Below, piece after piece: positions 48,901 to 62,500 of a DNA stretch of 64,000 bases. Under the pieces are notes generated by a model, which made no database searches, was not told the origin of the DNA, and worked only from the letters and a program-made list of their open reading frames with translations. Both the position numbers and the translations under genes were made by a program. The first letter of the stretch is position 1, and every line of letters begins with the position of its first letter. Location of the stretch: positions 124,001 through 188,000 of the forward strand of contig JALRME010000031.1 of the NCBI GenBank assembly GCA_026120035.1, given 5' to 3'. This stretch comes from Coleophoma eucalyptorum (Eukaryota > Ascomycota > Leotiomycetes > Helotiales > Dermateaceae).

Positions 48901-51900
48901 AGGAAGTTCACTCCCCACGAAACATTGGGTGTTCGACTTCCAGGAAGCAGCCACTTAGAGCCAACCTGGAGGAACCTCCTAAACTTGAACAAAGCTGGCT
49001 GGATGCAGGATCACATAGTTGGCACTGACATTGTATTTCCTGCTGCAGGCTACGTCTGCATGGCAGGTGAAGCTATTCGCCAGTTAACTGGAAGATCAGA
49101 TTATTCTGTTAAATCCATGACAATCAAGACAGCCATGATTATTTACGATCGTAAGGATAACGACGTTATTACCACATTGAAAAAGGCCAAGCTCAACACT
49201 AAAGATGATTCTGACTGGTGGGAGTTCCGTGTTACTTCCTTCAATGGCTCAACTTGGAATGAGCATTGTTCTGGCCAAGTCAAAGCTGGACCCATCTACT
49301 CAACGGACCGCCCTGTCTCTCAACCAAATCATCTCAGACATGTGTCCTCAAGTCGATGGTACAGTACCTTGCAAAAGCTTGGCTTTAACTATGGTCCTAC
49401 ATTCCGTGGCCTAAATAATATCACAGTTAATCCTATTGGATTTGAAGCGACTGCTACTATTGAGAATGTAGTTAGGGAGGGCGAGTCATTCTACGAGCTC
49501 CACCCTTGCGAGTTCGATAAGATTGTTCAATTGTTGATAGTAACACAGAATGAGGGTGATCCAACTCTGTTGACCCAGCTTAAGATGCCCACGTACATCG
49601 ATGAGGTTTACATCTCGGCTGGAACCAAGGAGTTCAGGGCAAGTGCATCATCGCATACAGATCATATTGGTACTTGGGCTGGAAATGCACTTGCTACTTC
49701 GGATGGCAAGATTGTATTTGAGCTCAAAGGGCTAAGTGTGTCCGCCATGGGTGCTAGTTCGGAGGCTGAGGAGAAAGCTAAGAATACTATCCAGCTAGTC
49801 TGGAAGCCAGATGTTGACTTTTTGGACGCCAAAGAGCTCATGAAAGCCCCATTGGATCTTCGACACTTGCAAATTGGTCTGGAGAAATATTTCTTTCTAC
49901 TGGCGCTTGAAACTCTCCCGGCTATTGCGGATCTTCAACCAAAGGAGGAGCATCTCATCAAGTTCCGTTCTTGGCTCAGTCGCTTTATCGAGAAAACTTC
50001 GAATGGAAGAAATATAGTTCTGCCAGAGGGCAAGCAGATTGCCGGTTTTGATAAGAAGAAGCGCCTTGCCACCCTAAAGTCGATCGAGGAGGAACTGGGT
50101 GCCAGCCCTGTTGCCCCAATGGCTACCGCTCTTCGACGAATCCATGACAGCGCCAAAGCTAGATTCGAAGGCTCTATCAATACTCTCGAACTGCTAATGG
50201 ATGGTGGCGTTTTAACAGCGATCTATGCATTATTCGATAAAATGATGGATTGCTCTCCCCTGCTTCAAGCCCTCGGACACAAGAAACCTACCTTGAGAAT
50301 CCTTGAGATCGGCGCTGGCACTGGTGGTACGACGTCGAATATGCTTGAGGGTTTGACAACCGAGTTTGGTGAACTATTGTACTCAAAGTACAGTTACACT
50401 GACATATCTGCTGGCTTCTTTGTTGCCGCAAAAGAGCGTTTTAAGGACCACCAGAATATGGAGTTCCAAGTGCTAGATATCACCAAAGATCCCATTGAGC
50501 AAGGTTTTGAAGAGGGTAGTTACGACCTGGTGCTGGCGAATAATGTCATTCACGCAACACCTTGCCTGCAGGACACCTTGAAGAATGTCAGGAAACTCCT
50601 CCATCCACAGGGCCGTCTCCTGTTGCAGGAACTTGACATCCGTGCCAGTTGGATGACCTTTGTTATGGGCGGCTTCACTGGGTGGTGGCTTGGCGATAAC
50701 GACGGCCGTCCTGAAGAACCATATATCTCACCTTCTAGATGGGATGTTGAGCTTAAGGCCAGCGGCTTCTCTGGAGTGGATTCTGTTGCATATGACAATG
50801 AGATCCCCTACCATGTCTGTGCCACTATGGTCTGCAGAGTTGCTCAGCCACAAGTCGAAAATAAACCCGTCACTTTCCTGTACCGCAACCAGATCACGCC
50901 TGAGCTCACATCATTCCAGAAGGCATTCGAGCAGTCCGGCCATACAGTTACACTTAGTGCGTGGGACAACGAGTTTTCTCCTGAGCAAGATGTCATTTCC
51001 TTCTTGGACCTGGAAGGTCCCTTTCTATACGAAATCAGCGAGACTGATTTCGAGCGATTCTTGAAGTTTGCTCAGAACTTAACTACTAGCTTAGTCTGGT
51101 ACACAGGGCCATGCTCCATGGATGTCAAAGATCCCCGATATGCCCAAATCTTAGGCTTTGCCAGAACTCTGAGATCTGAGAAGCAAGCTAGTGTGACCAC
51201 ACTAGAAATTGACGACTTTGCCCATCCTAAGGCCCCCGAACAGGCAGTCCAAATCTACCAACAAATTTACACTCCCGACAATGACCCTGATATTGATCCA
51301 GAATACGAATTCGCTTCACGGGATGGTGTTCTATATATATCTAGGTATCACTGGTATTCTATCAGAGACGAGTTCTCTACGAGCGAGGAGGTCGTTGATA
51401 AAGTTCTTATGATCGGCCAGAAGGGCTCTATCGACAGCTTACGCTGGGAAGAAAATACGGCGACAAAGGCACCCCTGAGAGCTGGCGAGGTTTTTGTCAA
51501 ACCACACACTGTGGGTATCAACTTTAAAGATGTCCTTCAAACCCAGGGGCTTGTTGATGGCAATGATGTGGGATCTGAATGCTCCGCTACCGTCCTTGAG
51601 GTTGGCCCTGGCGTTACGGACTTCAAAGTAGGAGATAGGGTCTTCGTGACAGACTCCCCTGCCATCACCACCAAGATGCGAACCAGAGCGGTCCTGCTGG
51701 TCAAGATCCCCGATGGTCTTAGCATGGAGGATGCGGGTACTATGCCTACCGTCTATACCACTGTTATATGGGGCCTTTGTCACGCAAGAGTACTAAAAAA
51801 GGGCCAGACAATCTTGATACACTCCGCTTGTGGTGGTGTTGGTATCGCCGCCATCCAGATTGCACAGATGGTTGGAGCAAAGGTTTTCGCTACTGTTGGA

Positions 51901-53622
51901 AGCGAAGAAAAGGTCAAGTATCTCATGGACAACTTCGGCATTCCTAGAGATCAGATCTTTGATTCCCGCAGCAATTCCTTCCTAAAAGACGTATTGGCGG
52001 CTACAAACGGCGAGGGTGTTGATATAGCCTTGAATTCTCTCTCCGGAGAACTGCTACATGCTACGTGGAAATGCATTGCCTCGTTCGGTGCCATGATTGA
52101 GATTGGCAAGCGTGATCTTTACGCCCACGGCAACCTCGACATGATGGAATTTACGGGCAACAGGGCATTCATAGGTCTGGATGCTCGCCAGTTTCAAGAA
52201 ATTCGTCCACATCTATGCAGCGAGATAATGCGGGAATGTGCAAGATATTACGAACAGGGTTACATAAAGCCCATTCCAACCTTCATGAATTTCCCTGTAG
52301 AGCAAATTGGGGACGCATTCCGGCACATGCAGAAGGGAACCCATATCGGCAAGTTCACAGTCACCATGCCTGAATATCTAAACGATGTTCCAGTCGTTGC
52401 CCGTCAGCCTAGCTTGAATCTGCGGCCCGATGCGAGCTATTTGCTTGTAGGCGGCCTTGGTGGTGTCGGTCAGTCCATTGCTTCTTGGTTCGTCAAGAAT
52501 GGAGCCAAGAATCTCATCTTTCTTTCCCGATCAGGGAGGGCAGAGAAATATGAGGACTTCTGCCAGGAGTTGGAGGTTCTCGGCTGCACCGTGCAGGTCT
52601 TCAAAGGATCGGTTGCCAAATTTGACGACGTCAAGAGAGCTGTTTCTGAGGCTTCTCGCCCAATACGTGGTGTTATCCAGCTGTCTATGGCTCTTCAGGT
52701 ATGTTTTATCTTGGCTACGGTCATGGCTGTCGTTTAAAGAAGATCATCAACTAACAGACCATAGGACCGCGCCATTGACACAATGAGCTATGAGGACTGG
52801 TACACAGCTGTCAGACCCAAGGTTGACGGTACCTGGAACTTGCACAATGCTTTGGGCACGGATCTTGACTTTTTTGTCATGTTCAGCTCCACAAGTGGTC
52901 TTATGGGCCAGTACGGCCAATCGAACTACGCCTCCGCGAACACTTTCTTGGACGCGTTCGCACAGTATCGACAGTCAAAGGGGCTTGCTGCATCTGTCAT
53001 CGATCTCGGCGTCATGGAAGACATTGGTTTTGTTGCCGAGTCTGCCACCCTTATCCAGTATTTCCGATTCCTCGATTACAACCTGCTGAGCGAAACCGAG
53101 ATGAGGGACGGTGTGAGGCTCGCAATTGCCCGCTCGTTTCCTGGGGCGAAGAACAGCGCGCAAACTTACACCAATCCATCCGAAATTTCGATGGGTGTTC
53201 TCTCGTATCTGCCATTGTCCGATCCAAATAACCGTATCATCTGGAAAAGGGATCGTCGCTTTGCCATCTACCGCACCATCGAGTCTAGTACGCAAAGATC
53301 CTCGGCAACAGAAGAAGGTCTGAAATCGTTCATCCAGAATATATCAGCTAAGGGCACGAGTGGCTTTAATGACGACACCATCACATTCCTTGCAAAGGAG
53401 ATCGGTAAGACACTTTATGGATTCATGATGAGAGATGCGGAAGAGATGCAGTTGGACGAACCACTTGCCTCGTTAGGCTTGGACAGCTTAGTGGGTATCG
53501 AGCTGAGAAACTGGTGCAAATCCCAACTTGGATTCGAGATTAGCGTACTAGAAATCATGCAGAGCACCCTGAATGTCATGGGACGGCAGGCATTGGAGTC
53601 TCTGATATCAAGACACGAATAA
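45971..53622 (+). CDS. Highly reducing polyketide synthase, KS-AT-DH-MT-ER-KR-ACP
   Basis: Five exons (45971-46056, 46113-46518, 46578-46656, 46709-52698, 52765-53622) join to 2472 aa, normal for a fungal iterative type I synthase. Domains: KS from about residue 43 (active Cys-211 in TGCSAS, later HGTGTPVGDP and IGHSEAA); AT with GHSSGE near 652; DH with DHIVGTDIVFP (His about 959); C-methyltransferase with EIGAGTGGTT near 1390; ER with HSACGGVG near 1895; KR with GGLGGVGQ near 2105 and Tyr about 2242 in QSNYASANTF; ACP with phosphopantetheine Ser about 2428 in LGLDSLV. All reducing and methylating motifs look intact. The KS loop usually reads ACSSS. There is no terminal thioesterase or reductase; the nearby thioesterase probably supplies release. 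Confidence 0.96.
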
Positions 53623-53945
53623 GATAGAGGTTAGGAAGGTAGCTATGCAGGTGCGTAGGTAGTCATATAACAATCAATACATCTCTTATTTGGTTTACTA
53701 TAATTACACTGCTTAACATTACGTGTTATGGCGATAGTGTAATAGGGTGTTGCAGTGATACTAATGAAACATAACGATAAAATCAATTCAATCTTCGTTC
53801 TGAGGCTGAAAAGCCGAGAAACAACTATCGTCTACAGACTTGCCGGAATTTATAGCTAGCAGATGCTGTAAAAAAATAATAAAACAAAAGCGCTATCCTA
53901 ATGGATGGCAACATCGAAAAACACCCCCATGGCTCTAGATCAACT

Positions 53946-55979
53946 CTATTTTTTGCTCTTCACACTCCTCCACTCAATGCCGAACGAAAAAAGGAACGCC
54001 AATGCTCCAGCTGCTGCAGCTGCATACTGGACCAATTAATTAGTATGCTGGACAAGGACTTTTCAGAAACGAACGGCATAGGCAACAACTCACAAATACA
54101 GTTGTGACAGCACCATTGTACGCAACGAGTACAGCGGGCAGATCTGTCGCGCTTACGACTTTGCGAACGCCCTGTGCTCCCGCGGCAACCACCACGCTGG
54201 GATCAACACTAGACGCCATGGCGGATAGATTTTTGATAAGCTGTTGGAGGAAGACGCTTTCGCCGATGGCCAGGAAGATGGCCCCGCCGAGAAACTGGAA
54301 GAAGACGGATATAGTGGTGCCGGTCGAGATGTCATCTTGGGGTAGCACTGACATGATCGCTATCAACGGCTGCGTGAAAAAGATTAGCTAGAGTTGGAGG
54401 GCGAGATAGCAGAGATAACACACCATCTGAATGAGGAGAGAGATACCAAACCCAGCGAGGACTTGCATTCCATTGATCATTGGGTTGCCTGTCGTTGTTT
54501 TGAAGGTGGCAAACAGCCCGCCGCAGATGGCTAACATAGTAGAGCCGAAAAAGAGCCAAGGATTGTGGTGACCAAATTTGGTGACTTCGCAAGTTAGCTA
54601 AACATCATAGAGTAGGATGAGAGTGGAAGGACAACTTACCCAGCCCGCCTGATATAATCGACATGACGAGATTTGCAAGCACCATTGGCAGCAGTCGGAC
54701 TCCGCTCTTCAGGGGAGATTCACTCTTGATGACCTGGAACCAAATGGGCAGATAGTACTGCACGATATTGGCAACTCCAAGACCGAAAAAGGACACGATG
54801 GCGGAGGATATCACTGTTCGGTTGCCAATGATTCGTGGCGGGATGCTAGCTTCGTCTTGTTCGTGCCACTGCCAGAAACTGAAGACGACCATCATCAATC
54901 CGGATCCTACAAATAATCCAATTATCGTCGCGGATTTCCAGGCGAAGCGATTGCCGCCCCATTGTACTGCTAATAGAAGCATAAGAACCCCGGGAATAAA
55001 AATAAGCAAGCCGGGAATGTCAAGGTGTTTGATCTTTTGTACCAGCGGCATCCGACTCCCGGGCAAACTCTTTGGGTGGAAGAAGAAGACTAGCAAAGCA
55101 AAGCTAAAAGCTCCCAGGGGCAAGTTGATGTAGAAGCCTTGGAATTGGTTAGCTTTGCTTATACGAAGGGGGTTTTGTGTCTACCTACACCAACGCCAGG
55201 TCACTTGTTGAGTGAAGTAGCCTCCGAGGATGGGGCCGACAATGCTGGATATTCCAAACATAGAGGTGATGATGCCCGTGCAGAGCGGTCGGAGTCGCAG
55301 GGCGATAGAACTCGCGACAATAGCGAGCGCCCCTGAAAACATTCCAGCGGCTCCCATACCACATATAGCTCTGCCTACAATCAACATGTTGGATGAGATC
55401 GCGGTAGCACAAAGCAAACTTCCAACCTCAAAGAGAGCCATGAAAGCGATGTACGTCCATTTCAACGAGAAGTACTTGAAGAGTTTCCCGGCTATCGGTT
55501 GTAAGGTGCAGCTGGCCGAAGTATCAGCGCGTGTACGAGGCATCAGGCAGAGGGGCATACCAGGTAATCAAAAATCCCGATCCATACCAACCGACATCGT
55601 CGAGAGAGTTGAATGCCGTTGTTATCGTGGGGACAGCCTGAGGGCATCAGCAAAGGTTGATTCGTTGAGCCAGAGACCTACGGTAGCTAAGATAGAGTTA
55701 TCCTGTCTTCAGTCAGCGATATCCGCAAGGAGTCTGGAGTGGAATCAGTACCAATCCAACAAGCAACACCGATACACAAAGGCCAAAGACAAGAAGGATG
55801 AGATTGGAACCAGTCGCGTATGCCTCAGCATCATCGTCCTCGCCTTCTACATTAGATGGCTCTTTCTGTCGTTTCTCATCTTTTTCCACCCACTGCAGAT
55901 CCTCTGGGCGGTTCTCTACATCGAGACTGCTGTGGTCACTGCTTCCAGGCACATTGGGTTTTTCTGTAGTCGACATCAT
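53946..55979 (-). CDS. Major facilitator superfamily transporter, 14-TM drug/metabolite exporter type
   Basis: Eight exons (55752-55979, 55682-55702, 55561-55637, 55189-55511, 54640-55137, 54424-54584, 54094-54369, 53946-54026) join to 554 aa. A hydrophilic acidic N-terminus of about 60 residues precedes the first helix. Classic motifs follow: DNSILATAVPTI (encoded partly by a 21-nt exon), [41 protein letters not shown] and [10 protein letters not shown]. These mark the family of fungal toxin/antibiotic efflux pumps that work by proton antiport at the plasma membrane. The gene converges on the synthase (323 bp between ends, no gene in between). It is probably the exporter of the cluster product or its self-protection pump. 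Confidence 0.92.
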
Positions 55980-56455
55980 AGGATAATCGCCTGGCTAGCT
56001 CAGCTGGCCGTAGTTTGGTGTCCATATAAATGCACCCAGAAAATGACCGCCAAAGAAAAGAAGGAATGGAGGCATCTTATGTGTATCCGAAAACTCAAAC
56101 TTGTAATCCATTCTCCATAATGGGGGAGTATAGATATTCCGAAATGTGAAAATTACTCAGAATTCCATGGTCCCATGGTAGATACGTCGTTAGCGAGGAA
56201 AATAGTTACGCTCCGAAATTCCGAAATTCCGACTGCGCGTAGCCTCTCGGGGGTCTATTGCCCCGCATTTCGGGGCATATATTGGCCTGTTGGCCTGTCT
56301 CTTCGGATTATGGAATGCGGTAATTAGTTTGGTACTATTGTGGTGGGGAAAGTCCCATCAGAGCACATAGAGTTGCAGGACGTGGAATAGAGGGTAGTTC
56401 AGTAGCAGCACTATATTTCGCAGTTATCGTCAAGTTTTGGATTGGTTAAAAAGGT
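55980..56455. promoter_or_regulatory. Upstream region of the MFS gene
   Basis: 476 bp to the first retroelement LTR. It contains three direct CCGAAATT-type repeats (about 56213-56232) and the CGGGG inverted repeat array at 56248-56277. No gene is seen. Confidence 0.5.
56248..56277. promoter_or_regulatory. CGGGG inverted-repeat array upstream of the MFS gene
   Basis: Three CGGGG/CCCCG half-sites stand in alternating orientation. The strongest part is TGCCCCG-CATTT-CGGGGCA (56259-56277), a perfect 7-bp inverted repeat, similar to 31987-32005. Confidence 0.4.
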
Positions 56456-56562
56456 TGTAAAATTATTGTTTTCTTATAGTACAGCCCAGCTGTATTTATA
56501 TATACAAGATCCTCGCGATAGAATAGAGTTGAAATTAGGTGACAGCAAGTAACCCCGTTACA
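56456..56562 (-). repeat. Probable 3' LTR of the minus-strand gypsy element
   Basis: 107 bp with TGTAA and TTACA ends. On the minus strand a polypurine tract (AGAAGAAAGAAGGAAGGG) lies directly upstream of TGTAACGGGG, where an LTR should start. The sequence keeps CA and TG dinucleotides, unlike the element interior. The outer end is less certain, and the LTR may be longer. Confidence 0.55.
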
Positions 56563-59500
56563 TTCGTCCCTTCCTTCTTTCTTCTACTCGCCCTCGAGTT
56601 CCAATCATAATAGTAATAGTTTATAACTACTCAGAAAATAAGAAAAGAAATAAACGAATAATAGTTAGTACGCGGCTATATTGGATAGTCGTAGAAGTTA
56701 CAATCTAGACAAAGTTATATGACCTTGTCGCGTAGGTACTAACTCTATCTAATATTAAAGTAACCACTTTCTTAATATCATTAGTCTTTAATCTTTACCT
56801 CCTTATTCTATTATTCTCAACCTCTTAACCTTAGCTTTTCTTAATCTAAATAGATCGATATAATTATATCTTTATATGTTTTATATAGTTCTTATTTAGA
56901 TCTATAGGTACCTATTGTTATATAAGGTTCTCGTAAGTATAGCTCCTACTAGTTTTATCTTTAGTTCTTTTGGTTGCGTACGACTGCCTTCTATATATAT
57001 ACTTCTGTTATTTCTTTATTTTGTCTTTAATCCTACCTCTCTCTAATTGCTTTTGCTCTTTCTTCGCTATCTTATTTTTACCTCTTTCCTTCCTTTTCTT
57101 TCTTCTTTTATTACTATCGTTATCGATTCTTAGATCGATCTAATTATTAATTTCTAGATATACGAAGGCGTATTAAGGTGAGTATTTTCCCTCCTTTTCG
57201 CTCTCTGGCTGGCTTAAAAGTAGAGTATTATATCGCTAATTCTATTAAGTTCAACTTTAAGTTGAGTATTATCTCTTTTTGATTTTAACTTCTTTTCTTC
57301 CTTCCTTCCTTCTTTCTTTATTCTCTCTTCTTTTATTATTAACACCCTCTTAACCTTACTATTATCCCTTTAGTAGGTTCAGCTAGTATAGAAAGTATAT
57401 TAAGATAAGTATAGCTCCTCCTTTCGTTTTGGCTAACTTTCAAGATCTAGTGTATCGAATCTTAATTCGTCAAAGTTTAGCTTTGAATCTATGGATTTAA
57501 TATACTCCTTCTCCCTTTCTTAATATATACTAATACTATTATAGTTCTTTTAATTAAGGCTCTTATTAACTATATCTTGTTTCTTATTAGAGGATCTATT
57601 CGAATGCCTTACTATAGCTACTACTAACGCGCTAGTAATATAAGGCTATAATAGATCGAAGTCTACGCTAGTTTTTTGGTATAGAACCTCTTACCTTCAT
57701 TAGCGTAAAGGCCAATATAATTTAGACCGATGGTCTATCTTGATTCTAAGGTAGCTCTTATATAAGTATAATCTATCTTAGGGTAATCCTTTTAAGGATT
57801 TTCTTAACTTTGCTTTAGTAGTTACTTTAGTACTATCGCTTATTAGCCTATTCCACTATATATTTATACTTATTATACTCGTTATTATACTTGTTTCTAG
57901 CCTATCTTATCTACTTGCCTATTTGCTACGGTCTATAACAAACCTTAGAAGAACTAATATCCCTCTTTTTTTAGGTTTCTATAATAATACTAACTCGATT
58001 ATATCGAGAAGTATTCCTTATCCTTTCTTATAAATTATACTAATATATAAGAATACTTAAGTAAATACGGTTTTAAATATACTTCGATAATATAATTAGG
58101 TGGAAAGGAAGGAAATAATTTCTTTTGTATTTTTGTATATTTGGCGTTATTTAGCTTTCTAGACTCCTAGATTTCTAGTCTTTTCGACTTTAACTCCTTG
58201 GATTTGGACTCCTTTCGACTTCCTAGATTCCTAAACTCTTTATTCGTGAGGAACCTTTGCTTTTCACTTTCTATAAGAGGTCTAGTTGCTAGACTACCTC
58301 TAGTAGTCTTTAATTACTTTTATTCTCGTAAGAGGTCTAACTACTAAATTATCTTTAGTAATTCTTAGCTTTCTATTTTCTTAGTATTATCCTCGAGGAT
58401 ATATTCGTTATTAGTATTATTATCCTCCCTAAGTTTAGTATCATTAGGTAGTAGCTACGGCCTCTACCTACGTAGCGAGGTATCTGAATTATATTTGTCT
58501 AGCTAAATACTTAGTACATTAGGGAAGTTGGTATTAGACCTATATAATACCTCTTAGATAATATTTCCCTTTTAGTAATAGAAGGAGCGTTAGTTAGTAA
58601 CGTTTGAGACCATTCGTCGACTATCGCTAAGAATTCTACTTGCTTTATAGAGGTTTTCTAGGCGTTCGCGTAGAGTTCTATTTATCGTTACTAAAGCTCG
58701 ATATAGTATTTATTAATCCTTTGTTAAGTTTGAAGCCTAATTATAAATTAAGTTGTATTAGACTCTCGAATACTTATATCTTCGCTTCTAACTTCGCTAC
58801 TACTCTCCTACTTACTCCTTTCTATACTACTAGTAACTTTATCTTCCGGAGAATAAAAGAATCTCTCTCTTTAATAGAACAATTTAAGCCTATTACTAGG
58901 AAATATTCCTCGTAATTATACGCCATTAGGTCCTAATTCTTTTAGTTTGTAATACCCTTTTTCTATATTGGTATTACAAATTTCGTAGGGCCCTAGCTAC
59001 CTAAAATCCAGTTTTCGGTTTAAGGATAAGTCAATCTCTCTTACCGAATCGTATTGTAATATAATATCCTTTAGTTATAAAGGTCGTACCCTAATATTAT
59101 ACTAAGAATCGAATCTCTCTTTGCCTTCTTGTCTCCTTCTAGTCTTTCGATATATAGCTTCTTCTAAGTCCTCTTCCCTAAGTTGGAATTATCTTACTCG
59201 AAGTTCAATTAACTTAGATCTATTTGTAACTTCCTTAGTGAAAATCGTCCTCTACGTAGGAAACTATGATTCAATAGGTAGTATTAGCTCCCTACTATAT
59301 ACTATATAAAAAGGCGTTTGTCCAATAGGCCTATAGATAGTTGTTCTATCCGTAAATAAGATAGCTACTAAGTTTTCAGCCTAGTTGCTTCTACCTAGCT
59401 TAGATAATATATCTTTTATAGCTTGATATTTATACTCGATTATACTATTAGCTATTGGATAATACGTAGAAGTAATTATTCTATCGATTCCCTACTTATT

Positions 59501-62500
59501 CAATAAGTTAAGTACTTCTTTCTTAAACTCGTTACCTCTATTAACTACTATTCTCTAAAATATTCTATATCGGTAGATAATATCTTCCTAGATAAATAGA
59601 GCAATAGTACTAGCTTCCTTGTTTGGAATAGCCCTAGCTTCTACCTATCCGCTTATATCGTCTCTTGTAACTACTAAGTACTTATTCTTTCTATAGTATA
59701 GTATATAAGTAATATCAATAGCCTATTTCTCTATTAGTCCGTTAGATACAGTTAGAAATATAGCTTCTTCTTATCTCTTAGTAGATCGGAATTAATATCG
59801 TACGTAAGTTCTAATATAATCCTTAATATCTTTATAACATCCTTTCTAATAGTATCTCTATGAAACTCTATAATATATACTTTCTCGGCCCTTATGTCCG
59901 CTCTAATTATATATATCATAGAGAATTCGCTCCTTACTTTGATCTTTATTAATAATAAGCCGAATAGGTAGTCCCTTTGAAGCCATCCTCTATAGCATTC
60001 TACTATAGACTCTATAATTTAGTACTTCCTTCTTGAATTTTCGAAATTCAGATATTCCTAGGTCCTTTGGCTTCTTTAGAGTTGTTAGGTAGGTAGCTAC
60101 TCTAATCGAGTCTTCTGAATAATAGTTGCTAGAGATAGGTATGCTATATCTAGAATCAGAGATACTAGAGCTATTACTTATTTCTTCTTGCTCCCGTAGC
60201 CTAGTAATACAATCTTTTATATCCTATAGAATACTATTTCGTATACGTAGTTCTAGGTTACTATTTTCTACCTTTGATTCTATTTCTATAGGGCAAATTT
60301 CGTATGCTCCTAATTCTAATAGAATCCAGTCGTTAATATCTTTATTATCCGAGGGTTCGTCTTCCGGATGAAGAGGCCTTCTAGATAAAGCATTCGTAGC
60401 TATATGTTTCTTTCTAGGTATATAATATACTTCGAAGTCAAATAGTCTTATCCAAGTAAGCTATCGAGTAACTAAGGCTCTTAGAACATCCGTAGCTACT
60501 CTATTTAACTAGGCCACTAGAATATTGGTATTAGTTTCTAGTATAAAGTATACTCCGGTTATCTAGACTTTAAGCTTCTTAAAGATCTTAAGTACTCCTC
60601 GACATTCTCTTTTGGTAGTATTATAATTACGCTCTATATAGTTCTACCGTTCGCTCTTATACCTAGTAGGTCGTACTAGTCCGGTTTTAAGGTCTCTCTA
60701 GCCTAAGTAACTATCGTAACCTTCTAGACTAGTATCTATACTTATAATAATCTCTCCTACGTTAGGTTCGTAATCGATCCTTATAAGCACCGGAGTAGTG
60801 ATTAAGGTATTCTATAGTGTTGATATTACTACTCCTTGAATAGTAGGCTCCTAGTTCCAAACTACTCCTTTCTTGAAGAGATCATATATTGGTCTAGCTA
60901 TTACTCTAAAGTCCTTAATCCAAATTCGGAAATATATATATAAGCCAATAAAGCTCTTAGCCTTCGTAACGTTGTTAGGTGTTTTCTAGTTGATAATTTT
61001 AATCACCTTATTAGCTGAAGGCTCTCTGTCCTTAGAATTATATATATAGCCAACTACGTTTACTCTATTCTTATAGAATTAAGATTTGGCGCCTATCGAT
61101 CTACTAGCTCTCTCTATTCGTTCTAAAGTCTTATCTAGATTCTAGATATACTCTAAGATGAATCTTCTTATTCTAGGTAATGCTTTCTCTCTATCGTAGT
61201 CGGTATATAGACCTTTTACTCCTATATCGTTTATAAAAGATCGTACTATATCTGGATAGATATCTTCTAGTACTATATTTATAATCCATACAAACTAAGC
61301 TATCGAATTCGTTACTCCTTAAGGTAATATTATATTTCTTAATAGTTCTAGTAGTATAAAGAACGTAGTTAAATCCCTACTTTTCTTGTTAAGTATTATT
61401 TGGTCGTATCTAGAGTATAAATCCACTAGACTTGTAAGCTAGTATCCTACAAAATCCTCTACAAATTCATCTACCGAAGGAGGTAAATTTGTATCTCTTC
61501 TAGTTACTTTATTAAGTAGCGTAATAGAGTTAATTAGTCGATATTCGCCTGGTTTCTTCTTCTTAACTAGGAACTAGGGGTTCCTATATAGCCCATCCGA
61601 GTATTCTAGTACTTCTCGCTCGATTCGTTCTTTTAACATCTTAATAATAATAGGCTCTAGAGCTCTTGCCTAAGGGTAGTTCTTCGCTTATTATACCTTA
61701 TGCTCTATAGTATTAATAACTATAGGTGGTGTTATATCCTTAGTAAACCGTCTATATTCCGGTCATTCAAAAGCAAAGACTTTCTCTCGATTAATAAGTA
61801 TCTCTTTAAATAGCCTCCTTTCTATAGGTTGTAGATCTCTAACATCTAAAGCTTATATTCGTTCTAGCGTAAGTCTGGATTATCTTAGAATATCCGAAAA
61901 CCTAGGTATTAAGTACTTTTGATAGTTTCCGAATTGTTCTTATATAACATCCTTTGCCTTAGATCTTTTAAACCAATCTCTATAGCCGCTAAGCGTATTT
62001 CCTATACTATCTGCTTTATCTACTGGTTTGATTTTCTTATCCTTCGTTTTGTATAGAGTGTTTATTTGGGTATATTGAGTCTTTGTTCTATACGGATTTG
62101 GTAGATATCCTACTTCTTTTGAAAGATCTAAGTATTCTATTTTGGAAAATTGATTTAATAGTAGTGCTTGTACTAGTATCTCTTCCCCTTCTCCTTTGGA
62201 ACTAAACTTGTCCTTAAGTTCTAATATAGGTAGTATTCTACCCTCTGTATGATAAGAATATTCGGTAGTAGTATCGTAGGTTACTACTCCGAATCCTAGT
62301 TTTCCGAATCTATATAGAATTCATTACTAGAGTCAGAGGTCGATAAAATGATCCCTACCGTATTCTAAGAATGAATCTGATTATTCGTTCGAGCTTATAG
62401 TGTCTCTGTATTAGTCTTTACACTCGTAACTACACTAGTTACTAGATCCTTAAGTAACGCGTATACTGCTCCGTCTTACTTAGTACTAGGGTATTAGAAT

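Noticed and set aside
45971..53622. PKS-NRPS hybrid
   Set aside because: The protein ends after the ACP; no condensation, adenylation or reductase motifs follow before the convergent MFS gene.
47154..54391. Many open frames opposite or out of phase with the synthase and MFS exons
   Set aside because: Shadows of the real coding frames; none shows family motifs.
58640..60371. Several plus-strand frames in the right-hand gypsy element
   Set aside because: Antisense to the identified integrase and RNase H sequence; chance frames in AT-rich DNA.
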